A DNA stretch of 64,000 nt from Bacteroidetes bacterium UBA2664. Its GTDB lineage: Bacteria > Bacteroidota > Rhodothermia > Balneolales > Balneolaceae. The notes beneath the pieces are model-generated. The model was not told the origin of the DNA and ran no database searches. It saw only the letters and a list, made by a program, of their open reading frames with translations. Made by a program: the position numbers and the translations under genes. Positions 52,317-59,176 of this stretch are shown here, in pieces (within the stretch, counting starts at the first letter, position 1; each line of letters begins with the position of its first letter). The stretch covers positions 1 through 64,000 of the forward strand of contig DEMS01000023.1 of assembly GCA_002359315.1 (NCBI GenBank), written 5' to 3'.

Positions 52317-52721
52317 ATGGCACCGGGAAAAGATTCAAATAAAGAAGACAGAGTTACTCCTTACAGTGATGAAGAGCTCGAATACTTCAAAAAAATCATT
52401 TTGAAAAAAAGAGACGAGGCAGAGCAGGAGCTGAATACTCTTCAAAATTTGTTAAGGGAAAGTATGGAAAATGCCTCTGATGAGTCTGCATACTCATTTC
52501 ATATGGCGGATGCCGGAACGGATGCTCAGGAGCGCGAGAAAACGTATATGCTCTTTAACCGCACGAAAAAATTTGTCAGATACCTAGAGGATGCATTAAA
52601 ACGTATTGAGAACAAAACCTATGGTGTTTGTAAAGTAACCGGTAAAAAAATTGCGAAAGGACGTCTTGAGGCTGTTCCGCATACTCAGTTGAGTATTGAA
52701 GCAAAATTAAAACGTCGTTAA
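52317..52721 (+). CDS. TraR/DksA-family protein without a complete zinc finger
   Basis: A 134-residue DksA-like transcription factor that would bind RNA polymerase's secondary channel. I use ATG 52317 (MAPGKDSNKED); an upstream in-frame ATG lies inside ileS. Coiled coil with YFKKIILKKRDEAEQELNTLQNLL and the acidic tip DESAYSFHMADAGTDAQEREK. The zinc-finger region reads YGVCKVTGKKIAKGRLEAVPHTQLSIEAKL, where the canonical C..C....C..C is reduced to a single Cys. This cysteine-poor form is, as I recall, usual in Bacteroidota. It is 10 bases after ileS and 5 before lspA. Confidence 0.92.
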   Translation: MAPGKDSNKEDRVTPYSDEELEYFKKIILKKRDEAEQELNTLQNLLRESMENASDESAYSFHMADAGTDAQEREKTYMLFNRTKKFVRYLEDALKRIENKTYGVCKVTGKKIAKGRLEAVPHTQLSIEAKLKRR

Positions 52722-52726
52722 TAGGA

Positions 52727-53392
52727 TTGGATTTGTCTATCAGAGCTAAAAAAATTCTTGTTTTCTTAGTGCCGGTGATTATTGTTATTGGTTTAGATCA
52801 GATATCAAAATATGTGGTCCGAACGAATAGTACTCTGCATCGGCTGGATCTGATTGACGGGTGGCTTGCTTTCAATTTCACAAAAAATCCGGGAATGGCT
52901 CTTGGAATGGATTGGCTTTCAACGCCAACCATCAGTACAATTGCGATTATTGCAACGATTGGGATTACAACATACATCCTGCTCACATTGAATAAAGCCG
53001 GATATGCTTATTTGATTTGTATGGGGATGATTGTAGGCGGTGCTTTAGGGAATATTGCGGATCGGTTATATATGGGAGTCGTTGGCGGTTATGGTGGAAT
53101 ACTGGATGGGCACGTTGTAGATTTTATTCACTTCTATCTGAAAATCGGTGATTTTTCTGTATTTCCATACATATTTAATGTCGCAGACATCGCGATCAGC
53201 ACATCAATTATCATCCTGCTTCTATTTCATAAACGAATTATGCCTCTGGAAGATGAAGATCATGATGATGGGAAGGAGGTTACGGATACCACAGATAAGA
53301 GGGAAAGAACCGGAGTGGAAATTACGAAAGGGGAAAACCTTGAAAGCAACTCAGAGGGTCCCAATGATAAGAACGATCCCGGCGCATTCTGA
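52727..53392 (+). CDS. lspA: Lipoprotein signal peptidase (signal peptidase II)
   Basis: LspA cleaves lipoprotein signal peptides before the lipidated Cys in the inner membrane. Four membrane helices carry the conserved motifs GLDQISKYVV, FNFTKNPGMALG, GGALGNIADRL and VFPYIFNVADIAISTSI; the two catalytic Asp residues are those of NIADR and NVADI. The protein is 221 residues, longer than usual because of a hydrophilic acidic C-terminal tail of about 50 residues. The start is TTG at 52727 (a second TTG lies two codons on). It completes the ileS-dksA-lspA unit. The many lipoproteins in this window depend on it. Confidence 0.94.
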   Translation: MDLSIRAKKILVFLVPVIIVIGLDQISKYVVRTNSTLHRLDLIDGWLAFNFTKNPGMALGMDWLSTPTISTIAIIATIGITTYILLTLNKAGYAYLICMGMIVGGALGNIADRLYMGVVGGYGGILDGHVVDFIHFYLKIGDFSVFPYIFNVADIAISTSIIILLLFHKRIMPLEDEDHDDGKEVTDTTDKRERTGVEITKGENLESNSEGPNDKNDPGAF

Positions 53393-53399
53393 TATAGAC

Positions 53400-54623
53400 T
53401 TATTCCAATAGCAGTCGTTTCAGGAATCCTTCTTTTTGAACAGGAGTATCAAATTTTTCTTCAGTCCTATCTAAATCCAAGTGATCGATCGGAATGGGGA
53501 CTTCTTCAACCATTTCAAGACCAAAACTATTGAGTCCTACTCTCTTAACAGGATTATTGGTCAGTAGTTTCAGCTTGCGAATACCCAGAGCACGCAAAAT
53601 TTGTGCACCCACACCATAATCCCTGGAGTCCATTTTTGAACCCAGTTTCATGCGAATTTCATTTTTGGTGAGTCCATCATCTTGTAGTTTAATCGCTGTA
53701 AGCTGGTCCATGATATTGTATTCACGACTCATCTGGTCCATATATAAAACAACCCCCTTTGAGGATTTATCAACCAATTTTAAGCTCTGTTGAAGAAGCC
53801 CGGTTTTATCGCTGCGCTGACTCCCGAAAATATCAGCCAAAGGATTAGAAGAGTGCACACGCACCAATACTGTATCCGTTTCGCTCCATTCTCCTTTTGC
53901 AAAGGCAAGGTGGTGCTCTCCGGTTAATCGTTCTTCAAATACATGCAGTTTAAAATCACCGTAAATGGTTGGCATATCTACGGACATCACATTTTTAACC
54001 AGTGATTCATGCTCCATTCTGTAAGCAATCAGATCTTTGATCGTGATCAGTTTTAAATCAAATCGATTGGCAAGTTTGATCAGATCCGGAAGCCGCGACA
54101 TCTCTCCATCGTCGTGCATTATTTCGCAAATTATTCCTGCGGGTGAGCAGCCTGCAAGCCGGGCCAGATCAATAGCGGCTTCTGTATGGCCTGCCCTTCG
54201 GAGAACGCCGCCATCAACGCCTGTGAGCGGGAATACATGTCCGGGCCGTCTGAAATCGGATGGTTTTGCACTCTCGTTAATCAATTCTCTGATTGTATTG
54301 GCCCGATCCGGGGCAGAAATTCCTGTGGTTGTCAATTCTTTGTGATCCACAGAAATGGTAAAAGCGGCTTCATCCGGGTCGGCCCCATCTGTAACCATAT
54401 AATCCAGATTCAACTCTGCGGCACGTTCATTGGTAATGGGAACACATACTAATCCGCGGCCATATTTAACCATCATGTTTATCGCTTCTGAGGTTACCTT
54501 TTCGGCGGCCATCAGAAAATCACCTTCATTCTCCCGGTCTTCATCATCAACAACGATGATCATTTTTCCGGCTGCAATATCTTCTATTGCTTCGGGTATT
54601 GTATGAAAGGTGTAATTGGACAT
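53400..54623 (-). CDS. ribB: DHBP synthase fused to a degenerate GTP cyclohydrolase II domain (RibBX type)
   Basis: Residues 1-205 are an intact 3,4-dihydroxy-2-butanone-4-phosphate synthase (VVDDEDRENEGDFLMAAEKV, RRAGHTEAAIDLARLAGCSPAGIICEIM), which provides the four-carbon unit of riboflavin. Residues 210-400 follow the GTP cyclohydrolase II fold (MDSRDYGVGAQILRALGIRKLKLLTNNPVKRVGLNSFGLEMVEEVPI), but the three zinc cysteines are missing: HSSNPLADIFGSQRSDKTG reads N, S and K where RibA has C, C and C, and EGRxIG is SREYNI. The second domain is therefore unlikely to hydrolyse GTP. Brutinel and others have described hybrid RibB proteins with dead RibA domains in other phyla. The gene follows yajC. 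Confidence 0.9.
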   Translation of the reverse strand: MSNYTFHTIPEAIEDIAAGKMIIVVDDEDRENEGDFLMAAEKVTSEAINMMVKYGRGLVCVPITNERAAELNLDYMVTDGADPDEAAFTISVDHKELTTTGISAPDRANTIRELINESAKPSDFRRPGHVFPLTGVDGGVLRRAGHTEAAIDLARLAGCSPAGIICEIMHDDGEMSRLPDLIKLANRFDLKLITIKDLIAYRMEHESLVKNVMSVDMPTIYGDFKLHVFEERLTGEHHLAFAKGEWSETDTVLVRVHSSNPLADIFGSQRSDKTGLLQQSLKLVDKSSKGVVLYMDQMSREYNIMDQLTAIKLQDDGLTKNEIRMKLGSKMDSRDYGVGAQILRALGIRKLKLLTNNPVKRVGLNSFGLEMVEEVPIPIDHLDLDRTEEKFDTPVQKEGFLKRLLLE

Positions 54624-54674
54624 GATATTAAGGATCTGTAGAACGACTCTTCCCAGAGATAAGTTACCGGCGAT

Positions 54675-54998
54675 TTATTTGCTTTTTCCGGGGTTTACAT
54701 CTGTAATGGAGCTTTTTTGAAATCTTGCTTTTACTCCACTATCTATCTCTAACAGAACAGTTTCATCATCAATAGAATTCACTGTGCCGATCATTCCGCC
54801 TCCGGTTACTACTTTATCTCCCTTCTTCATTTCGCTTACTTTGTTCTGGATCTCTTTTTGGCGTTTGCTTTGAGGACGGATGATAAAAAAGTAGAAAACA
54901 AAAAATATGGCACCCAGAAAAATAAGGTTAATCATGCCGCTGCCGCCTGCGTCACCATCGGGTGGGGCCATCATAAAATAAGTTGTTAGAAAAATCAT
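54675..54998 (-). CDS. yajC: Preprotein translocase accessory subunit YajC
   Basis: A 107-residue single-pass membrane protein of the SecDF-YajC complex. The membrane helix (INLIFLGAIFFVFYFFIIRPQSKRQKE) with the diagnostic FFIIRPQ is at about residues 24-50. The cytoplasmic part KGDKVVTGGGMIGTVNSIDDETVLLEIDSGVKARFQKSSI is the YajC domain. A 20-residue N-terminal section is also hydrophobic. The RibB-like gene follows 51 bases downstream on the same strand. Confidence 0.95.
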   Translation of the reverse strand: MIFLTTYFMMAPPDGDAGGSGMINLIFLGAIFFVFYFFIIRPQSKRQKEIQNKVSEMKKGDKVVTGGGMIGTVNSIDDETVLLEIDSGVKARFQKSSITDVNPGKSK

Positions 54999-55089
54999 AA
55001 TTGTTCATTAAAAAGTTGAAGATTTCAGCTTGTAAATATAGCGTATTCTACATCCGAGAACAATTATTCCGGCATATTGAGACCATTTT

Positions 55090-55119
55090 AAAAAGACAGA
55101 ATCAGAATTGATTCTGTCT
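55090..55119 (-). terminator. Terminator of the DUF2892 gene
   Basis: AGACAGAATC (55094-55103) and GATTCTGTCT (55110-55119) form a perfect 10-base-pair stem with a 6-base loop. On the minus strand it is followed by U residues. It is 21 bases beyond the DUF2892 stop. Confidence 0.8.
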
Positions 55120-55139
55120 TCATTCGAAAAGTGCAGTCT

Positions 55140-55340
55140 TTATTCTTTTTTTGTGGATAGTCCAAATGGCAAATAGAGGGGACAAGTGCCAATTAAACTT
55201 GTAAACAGGAATACAACGGCTAAAAGCCCTAAAATAATAGCGGCGGTACCGGTTATTTGTCCTGTAAAATATAAAATAGCCACAATGATGGCCAAGGCAG
55301 ACCTGATAAGTTTATCAATAGTTCCCATGTTTTTTTTCAT
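55140..55340 (-). CDS. DUF2892 small membrane protein
   Basis: A 66-residue inner-membrane protein of the DUF2892 (YgaP C-terminal) family. It starts KKNMGTIDKLIRSALAIIVAILYFTGQITGT, continues with a second hydrophobic segment, and ends with the family's GTCPLYLPFGLST tail. In other bacteria such domains accompany rhodaneses and sulfur genes; the GntR-controlled sulfur set lies just upstream. A 34-codon membrane protein gene precedes it by 13 bases. ATG 55340 and ATG 55328 are both possible starts. Confidence 0.85.
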   Translation of the reverse strand: MKKNMGTIDKLIRSALAIIVAILYFTGQITGTAAIILGLLAVVFLFTSLIGTCPLYLPFGLSTKKE

Positions 55341-55353
55341 AACAATCTCACTT

Positions 55354-55458
55354 TTATTTGATTAAATATTGAATGATAAATCCGAGTAATGTGAGAATGG
55401 TTATGCAAAGTGCACAAACTATGAGTAGTTTTTGCCATGTGGGTCGATTCTGCAACAT
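55354..55458 (-). CDS. Tiny membrane protein (34 residues)
   Basis: A 34-codon frame from ATG 55458 to TAA 55356-55354 encodes a peptide with a basic start (MLQNRPTWQK) and one hydrophobic helix (LLIVCALCITILTLLGFIIQYLI). It is 13 bases before the DUF2892 start on the same strand, with a plausible GTGAGA ribosome-binding site for the next gene. The single transmembrane architecture and spacing suggest a real small protein that may partner DUF2892. No homologue is known to me. Confidence 0.5.
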   Translation of the reverse strand: MLQNRPTWQKLLIVCALCITILTLLGFIIQYLIK

Positions 55459-55526
55459 TATTCCGGATAGGTTTAGGTAAAAATGGTTGTTAGTAATGAG
55501 TGAAAATTCTAATCAATAGTATTGAT

Positions 55527-56312
55527 CTACATTTTAAATATGGGAGAGAACTCCTTTAGAGGGAGTTCATGAGTGTTGCTGTTGTCCTCTTTAGAACGTT
55601 CCAGGGTCATTTCATAGATTACCTTGTCATTTCTATAGTATCTTTTTTGATAATAAAGCGGTTTGCCACCGATGGTGAAAGTAAGCCTGTCGATAAGAAA
55701 TAGTGGCGAATGCAGGCCTACTTTTAATTCATTAGAGAGATTTTCGTCGGCGATAACGGCAGACATTCGGTACGACCCTTTAAGGATTGGAACATCATAC
55801 TGTTTTTCCAGGATGTCGTAGATCGTTGATTCCGACAGATCTTTTTCGTTCAGCAGTTGTCCGTATCGAACAGGCAACCAGGTAGCGTCAAACGCGATGG
55901 GTTCGCCATCTCCCAATCTCAATCGATCGATTTGAAGAACTTTGGAAGATTCATCAATTTGTAATTGCTCTGCAAGCCAGGAGGGGACAGAAACAGTCTC
56001 AAATTTTTTTACAACAGATGAGGGTGTAAGCCCCGCGTTTGACATGTCTTCGTTAAAATCTGTCAATTTAATAAGATTGTGAGCCGCTCTGTCTTCACTT
56101 ACAAAAGAGCCCAAACCCTGACATCTATAGATAATAGAGGCACTTTCCAACGATTGAAGGGCGCGTCGAACGGTTACCCTGCTCACTTTAAATTTTTTAG
56201 CCAACTCATTTTCTGATGGCAATTTATCATCCGGCTTAAAATTACCCTCTTCAATTTCAGTTCTGAGCCACTGAGAGATTTGCGTATGTCGCGGTATTCC
56301 TTCTTTTAACAT
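55527..56312 (-). CDS. GntR-family regulator with UTRA ligand domain (HutC type)
   Basis: A 261-residue HutC-subfamily regulator. The winged helix is at residues 1-70: PRHTQISQWLRTEIEEGNFKPDDKLPSENELAKKFKVSRVTVRRALQSLESASIIYRCQGLGSFV. The UTRA domain, about 90-240, contains VLQIDRLRLGDGEPIAFDATWLPVRYG and the C-terminal PLYYQKRYYRNDKVIYEM. I use ATG 56312 (MLKEGIPRH). UTRA domains bind small ligands such as amino-sugar phosphates; no sugar genes are close. It is divergent from the YeeE/YedE sulfur set, with two palindromic GTATTGAC-containing sites in between, so it probably represses that set. Confidence 0.92.
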   Translation of the reverse strand: MLKEGIPRHTQISQWLRTEIEEGNFKPDDKLPSENELAKKFKVSRVTVRRALQSLESASIIYRCQGLGSFVSEDRAAHNLIKLTDFNEDMSNAGLTPSSVVKKFETVSVPSWLAEQLQIDESSKVLQIDRLRLGDGEPIAFDATWLPVRYGQLLNEKDLSESTIYDILEKQYDVPILKGSYRMSAVIADENLSNELKVGLHSPLFLIDRLTFTIGGKPLYYQKRYYRNDKVIYEMTLERSKEDNSNTHELPLKEFSPIFKM

Positions 56313-56362
56313 GATTTTCAACTAAATTATATACATTTATGATAAATAAAACAGGAATAAGT

Positions 56363-56380
56363 GTCAATACCTGTATTTAC
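56363..56380. promoter_or_regulatory. Candidate GntR operator 1, near the GntR gene start
   Basis: GTCAATAC (56363-56370) and GTATTTAC (56373-56380) form a near-perfect inverted repeat with one mismatch. The word GTCAATAC is the complement of GTATTGAC in operator 2. Confidence 0.45.
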
Positions 56381-56504
56381 ATGTTGGTTCTAATAGTATT
56401 GGTTTCAGAAAGAAGAGATTCAAAACATAGTGAAAAAGAAAAAATTAAATAGAAATAGCTGGTTTAGATCCAAATGTGTGGGCGTTGGAACGAAAAGAAA
56501 ATTG

Positions 56505-56522
56505 TACTTGTATTGACAAGTA
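56505..56522. promoter_or_regulatory. Candidate GntR operator 2, upstream of the sulfur set
   Basis: TACTTGT (56505-56511) and ACAAGTA (56516-56522) form a perfect inverted repeat around ATTG. The form CTTGTAT...ACAAG resembles HutC-type operators. It lies 50-70 bases before the YeeE start. Confidence 0.55.
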
Positions 56523-56573
56523 GATACATATGTTTTATCTTAGGTCAGAAACAATAAATTAATTAACAAAATA

Positions 56574-57137
56574 ATGATTGAATTTTTATCACAACCGTGG
56601 CCTTGGTATATAGGAGGCCCTATTATTGGATTAACCGTCCCCTTGCTTTTATTGGCAGGCGGAAAAGTGTTTGGTGTTTCATCGAATCTCCGACATGTTT
56701 GTGCAGCATGCAATATTGGTAATATTGAATTTTTTAATTACGACTGGAAAGAAGTGGGTCGATGGAATCTCACTTTTATAACCGGTGCAGTTTTGGGTGG
56801 TTTTTTGGGCGGATATGTCTTTGCAAACCCGGAACCGATCGCACTCGCACAATCAACCATTTCAGATTTACAAGGGTTGGGAATCTCGGATTTCAGTGGC
56901 TACGTGCCAAATGAACTATTTACATGGGGTTCTTTAGGATCAGTAACCGGTATCATCGTATTGGTTTTGGGAGGTTTTTTGGTTGGTTTTGGGGCTCGAT
57001 ATGCAGGAGGCTGTACATCGGGTCATGCCATATCAGGCACATCCAATCTACAGTTAGCATCATATCTGGCCGTGATTGGATTCTTCATTGGGGGGCTGAT
57101 CATGACCTATTTGATCTATCCTATCATTCTAACATAA
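56574..57137 (+). CDS. YeeE/YedE-family sulfur transporter half (with GGCTSGH motif)
   Basis: A 187-residue, mostly hydrophobic protein of the YeeE/YedE family, which imports thiosulfate or moves persulfide sulfur. Its Cys motif RYAGGCTSGHAISG is in the C-terminal part. An extra HVCAACN segment near residues 41-47 adds a Cys pair. It is the first half of the duplicated YeeE fold, completed by the next gene. The ATG follows a candidate GntR operator. The neighbouring MBL-rhodanese and rhodanese genes point to persulfide or thiosulfate use. Confidence 0.9.
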   Translation: MIEFLSQPWPWYIGGPIIGLTVPLLLLAGGKVFGVSSNLRHVCAACNIGNIEFFNYDWKEVGRWNLTFITGAVLGGFLGGYVFANPEPIALAQSTISDLQGLGISDFSGYVPNELFTWGSLGSVTGIIVLVLGGFLVGFGARYAGGCTSGHAISGTSNLQLASYLAVIGFFIGGLIMTYLIYPIILT

Positions 57138-57156
57138 AAAAGAGATTAATAAGAGC

Positions 57157-57582
57157 ATGAAATTTTCAGATTATCTAAAATATTTGTCTATTGGTACCAT
57201 CTTCGGATTTGTACTGATGAAAACAGAAGTGGTGTCATGGTTCCGCATACAGGAAATGTTTCGTTTTGACTCTATCCACATGTATGGGATTATCGGCCTT
57301 GCAATTTTGATTGGGTTGATCTCTATTCAGATCATTAAACGATTTAATGTAAAAGACCTGGAAGGAAAACCTATTACGATACCGCCAAAAGATTCAAGTC
57401 AGGTAACCCGATATGTTTTGGGGGGCACCTTTTTTGGGTTGGGATGGGCTCTTCTGGGAGCATGCCCCGGACCAATGTTTGCACTGCTTGGCAGTGGAAT
57501 CACTGTGATGATAATACCTATTTTAGCCGGAATAGCCGGCACCTACACATATGGGGCCTTCAAGGATCAATTACCCCATTAA
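57157..57582 (+). CDS. YeeE/YedE-family sulfur transporter half (DUF6691 type)
   Basis: A 141-residue partner of the preceding protein. Four hydrophobic segments; the conserved Cys is in WALLGACPGPMFALLGSG. Split YeeE pairs are typical of Bacteroidota, whereas TsuA of other bacteria has both halves fused. The gene begins 19 bases after its partner. An AAGGAG Shine-Dalgarno precedes the next gene at 33 bases. Confidence 0.9.
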   Translation: MKFSDYLKYLSIGTIFGFVLMKTEVVSWFRIQEMFRFDSIHMYGIIGLAILIGLISIQIIKRFNVKDLEGKPITIPPKDSSQVTRYVLGGTFFGLGWALLGACPGPMFALLGSGITVMIIPILAGIAGTYTYGAFKDQLPH

Positions 57583-57615
57583 GAGAATCATTAATAACAG
57601 CTAAAGGAGAAAAAC

Positions 57616-59022
57616 ATGTATTTCAAACAATTTTTTGATGAAAAATTAGCACAATATGCATATCTCATTGGATGTCAAGCCAACGGGACTGCGGTGATTA
57701 TTGATCCGATGAGAGATATCGATCACTACATAGATGCAGCCGCTAAAGCGAACCTGACGATTACAGCTGCTGCAGATACACACATTCATGCCGATTATAT
57801 CTCAGGATTACGTGAATTTGCAGAGAGAGGGGTAAAAGTATACGCCTCTGATGAAGGAGATAAGGATTGGAAATATGAGTGGTTAAAAAACAGTGATTAT
57901 GATTACGAACTCTTAAAGGACGGGGATGAATTTAAAATTGGTAACATCACGATAAGAGCCTGGCATACCCCCGGACATACACCCGAACATCTAAGCTACT
58001 TTATTACAGATGGAGCCACTGCTGACGAACCATTAGGTGTGGTTACCGGCGACTTTGTTTTTGTAGGTGATGTGGGCCGGCCGGATCTGCTGGAATCGGC
58101 AGCAGGGCAAAAAGACGTTATGGAACCATCTGCCAGAACACTCTTCAAAACTGTAGAATCCTTTAAATCTATACCGGAATATGTACAGGTATGGCCCGGC
58201 CACGGTGCAGGCAGTGCATGCGGAAAAGCACTGGGTGCAATTCCAAAATCAACAGTCGGTTATGAATTGAAGTTTAACAATTCATTAAAAGCGGCCACGT
58301 CAGAAGATAATTTTGTGAATTTTATATTGGATGGACAGCCCGAACCCCCTCTCTATTTTGCAAGAATGAAGAGAGATAATAAAATGGGTCCGGCAGTGAT
58401 AGGAGGGCCGCCTAAAGCCCGCCGCTTGACCATCAAGGAGATGAAGGAAATATCAGGTAATAAGGATACTGTGATATTGGATACACGTGAGAGAACTGAT
58501 TTTTATGAAGGACATGTTCCGGGTTCTATTCTGTCACCATTCAACAAACAGTTTAATACAGTAGCCGGATCCTATATTACAGAAGAACAAAAAATTATTC
58601 TATTGGTAGATGAATACCAGGCAGAAGAAGCGATCCTGGATCTTTATCGAATCGGATTGGATCATGTAATTGGTTATGTAACTGTAAAAGATTTTCAAAA
58701 CTATAAAAATCAGGATGGGCAAATAGAGATTCTTAAAGCCATAAAATTTTCTGATCTGGATGAATTAGAAAAGGATGATGTCTTACTGGATGTGAGGAAA
58801 CTGTCAGAGTACAATGAATTTAATATCGATGGATCCATCAATGTTGCTCATACGAGATTACTGCCAAATATTGAGAAATTGTCCAGGGATCGGAAGCATT
58901 ATGTTCATTGTCAGGCGGGGGGAAGATCTGCCGTGGCGGCTGCACTTCTGAAAAGAAATGGATTTGATGTCATCGTTATCGATGATGAATTAGACAGATA
59001 TAAAGCAACAGTCTCTGCATAA
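57616..59022 (+). CDS. MBL-fold persulfide dioxygenase-like protein with two rhodanese domains
   Basis: A 468-residue cytoplasmic enzyme. Residues 1-250 are a metallo-beta-lactamase domain of the ETHE1/CstB group, with metal ligands in DTHIHADYISG (His56, His58, Asp60), GHTPEHLSYF and GDFVFVGDVGRPDL. These oxidise glutathione or CoA persulfides to sulfite. Two rhodanese domains follow. The first (ILDTRERTDFYEGHVPG) has no Cys in the active loop (LLVDEYQAEE), so it is probably structural. The second carries HCQAGGRSAVA with Cys432 and is likely active. Shine-Dalgarno AAGGAG at 57603 precedes the ATG. It is downstream of YeeE-YedE and ends in a terminator. Confidence 0.93.
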   Translation: MYFKQFFDEKLAQYAYLIGCQANGTAVIIDPMRDIDHYIDAAAKANLTITAAADTHIHADYISGLREFAERGVKVYASDEGDKDWKYEWLKNSDYDYELLKDGDEFKIGNITIRAWHTPGHTPEHLSYFITDGATADEPLGVVTGDFVFVGDVGRPDLLESAAGQKDVMEPSARTLFKTVESFKSIPEYVQVWPGHGAGSACGKALGAIPKSTVGYELKFNNSLKAATSEDNFVNFILDGQPEPPLYFARMKRDNKMGPAVIGGPPKARRLTIKEMKEISGNKDTVILDTRERTDFYEGHVPGSILSPFNKQFNTVAGSYITEEQKIILLVDEYQAEEAILDLYRIGLDHVIGYVTVKDFQNYKNQDGQIEILKAIKFSDLDELEKDDVLLDVRKLSEYNEFNIDGSINVAHTRLLPNIEKLSRDRKHYVHCQAGGRSAVAAALLKRNGFDVIVIDDELDRYKATVSA

Positions 59023-59031
59023 ATTAAAGTT

Positions 59032-59061
59032 GGCGGTAGGAAAGCAGTACCGCCTATTTTT
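59032..59061 (+). terminator. Intrinsic terminator after the MBL-rhodanese gene
   Basis: GGCGGTA (59032-59038) and TACCGCC (59048-59054) form a perfect 7-base-pair GC-rich stem with a 9-base loop, then TATTTTT. It would separate the YeeE-YedE-MBL transcript from the SLC13 gene, or leave partial read-through. Confidence 0.75.
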
Positions 59062-59176
59062 GCGCATAATGGTTTTAAAAACGGGTGCAACAATTCAATC
59101 AATGAATGCGTGAGTACCCGAACAAATCAAGAACAGATCAACTGTTTGCCATTCAAAAATTGCCGGTCAAATATAT

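Noticed and set aside
54624..54674. Looked for an FMN riboswitch before the riboflavin gene
   Set aside because: Only 51 bases separate it from yajC and none of the conserved FMN-aptamer segments is present.
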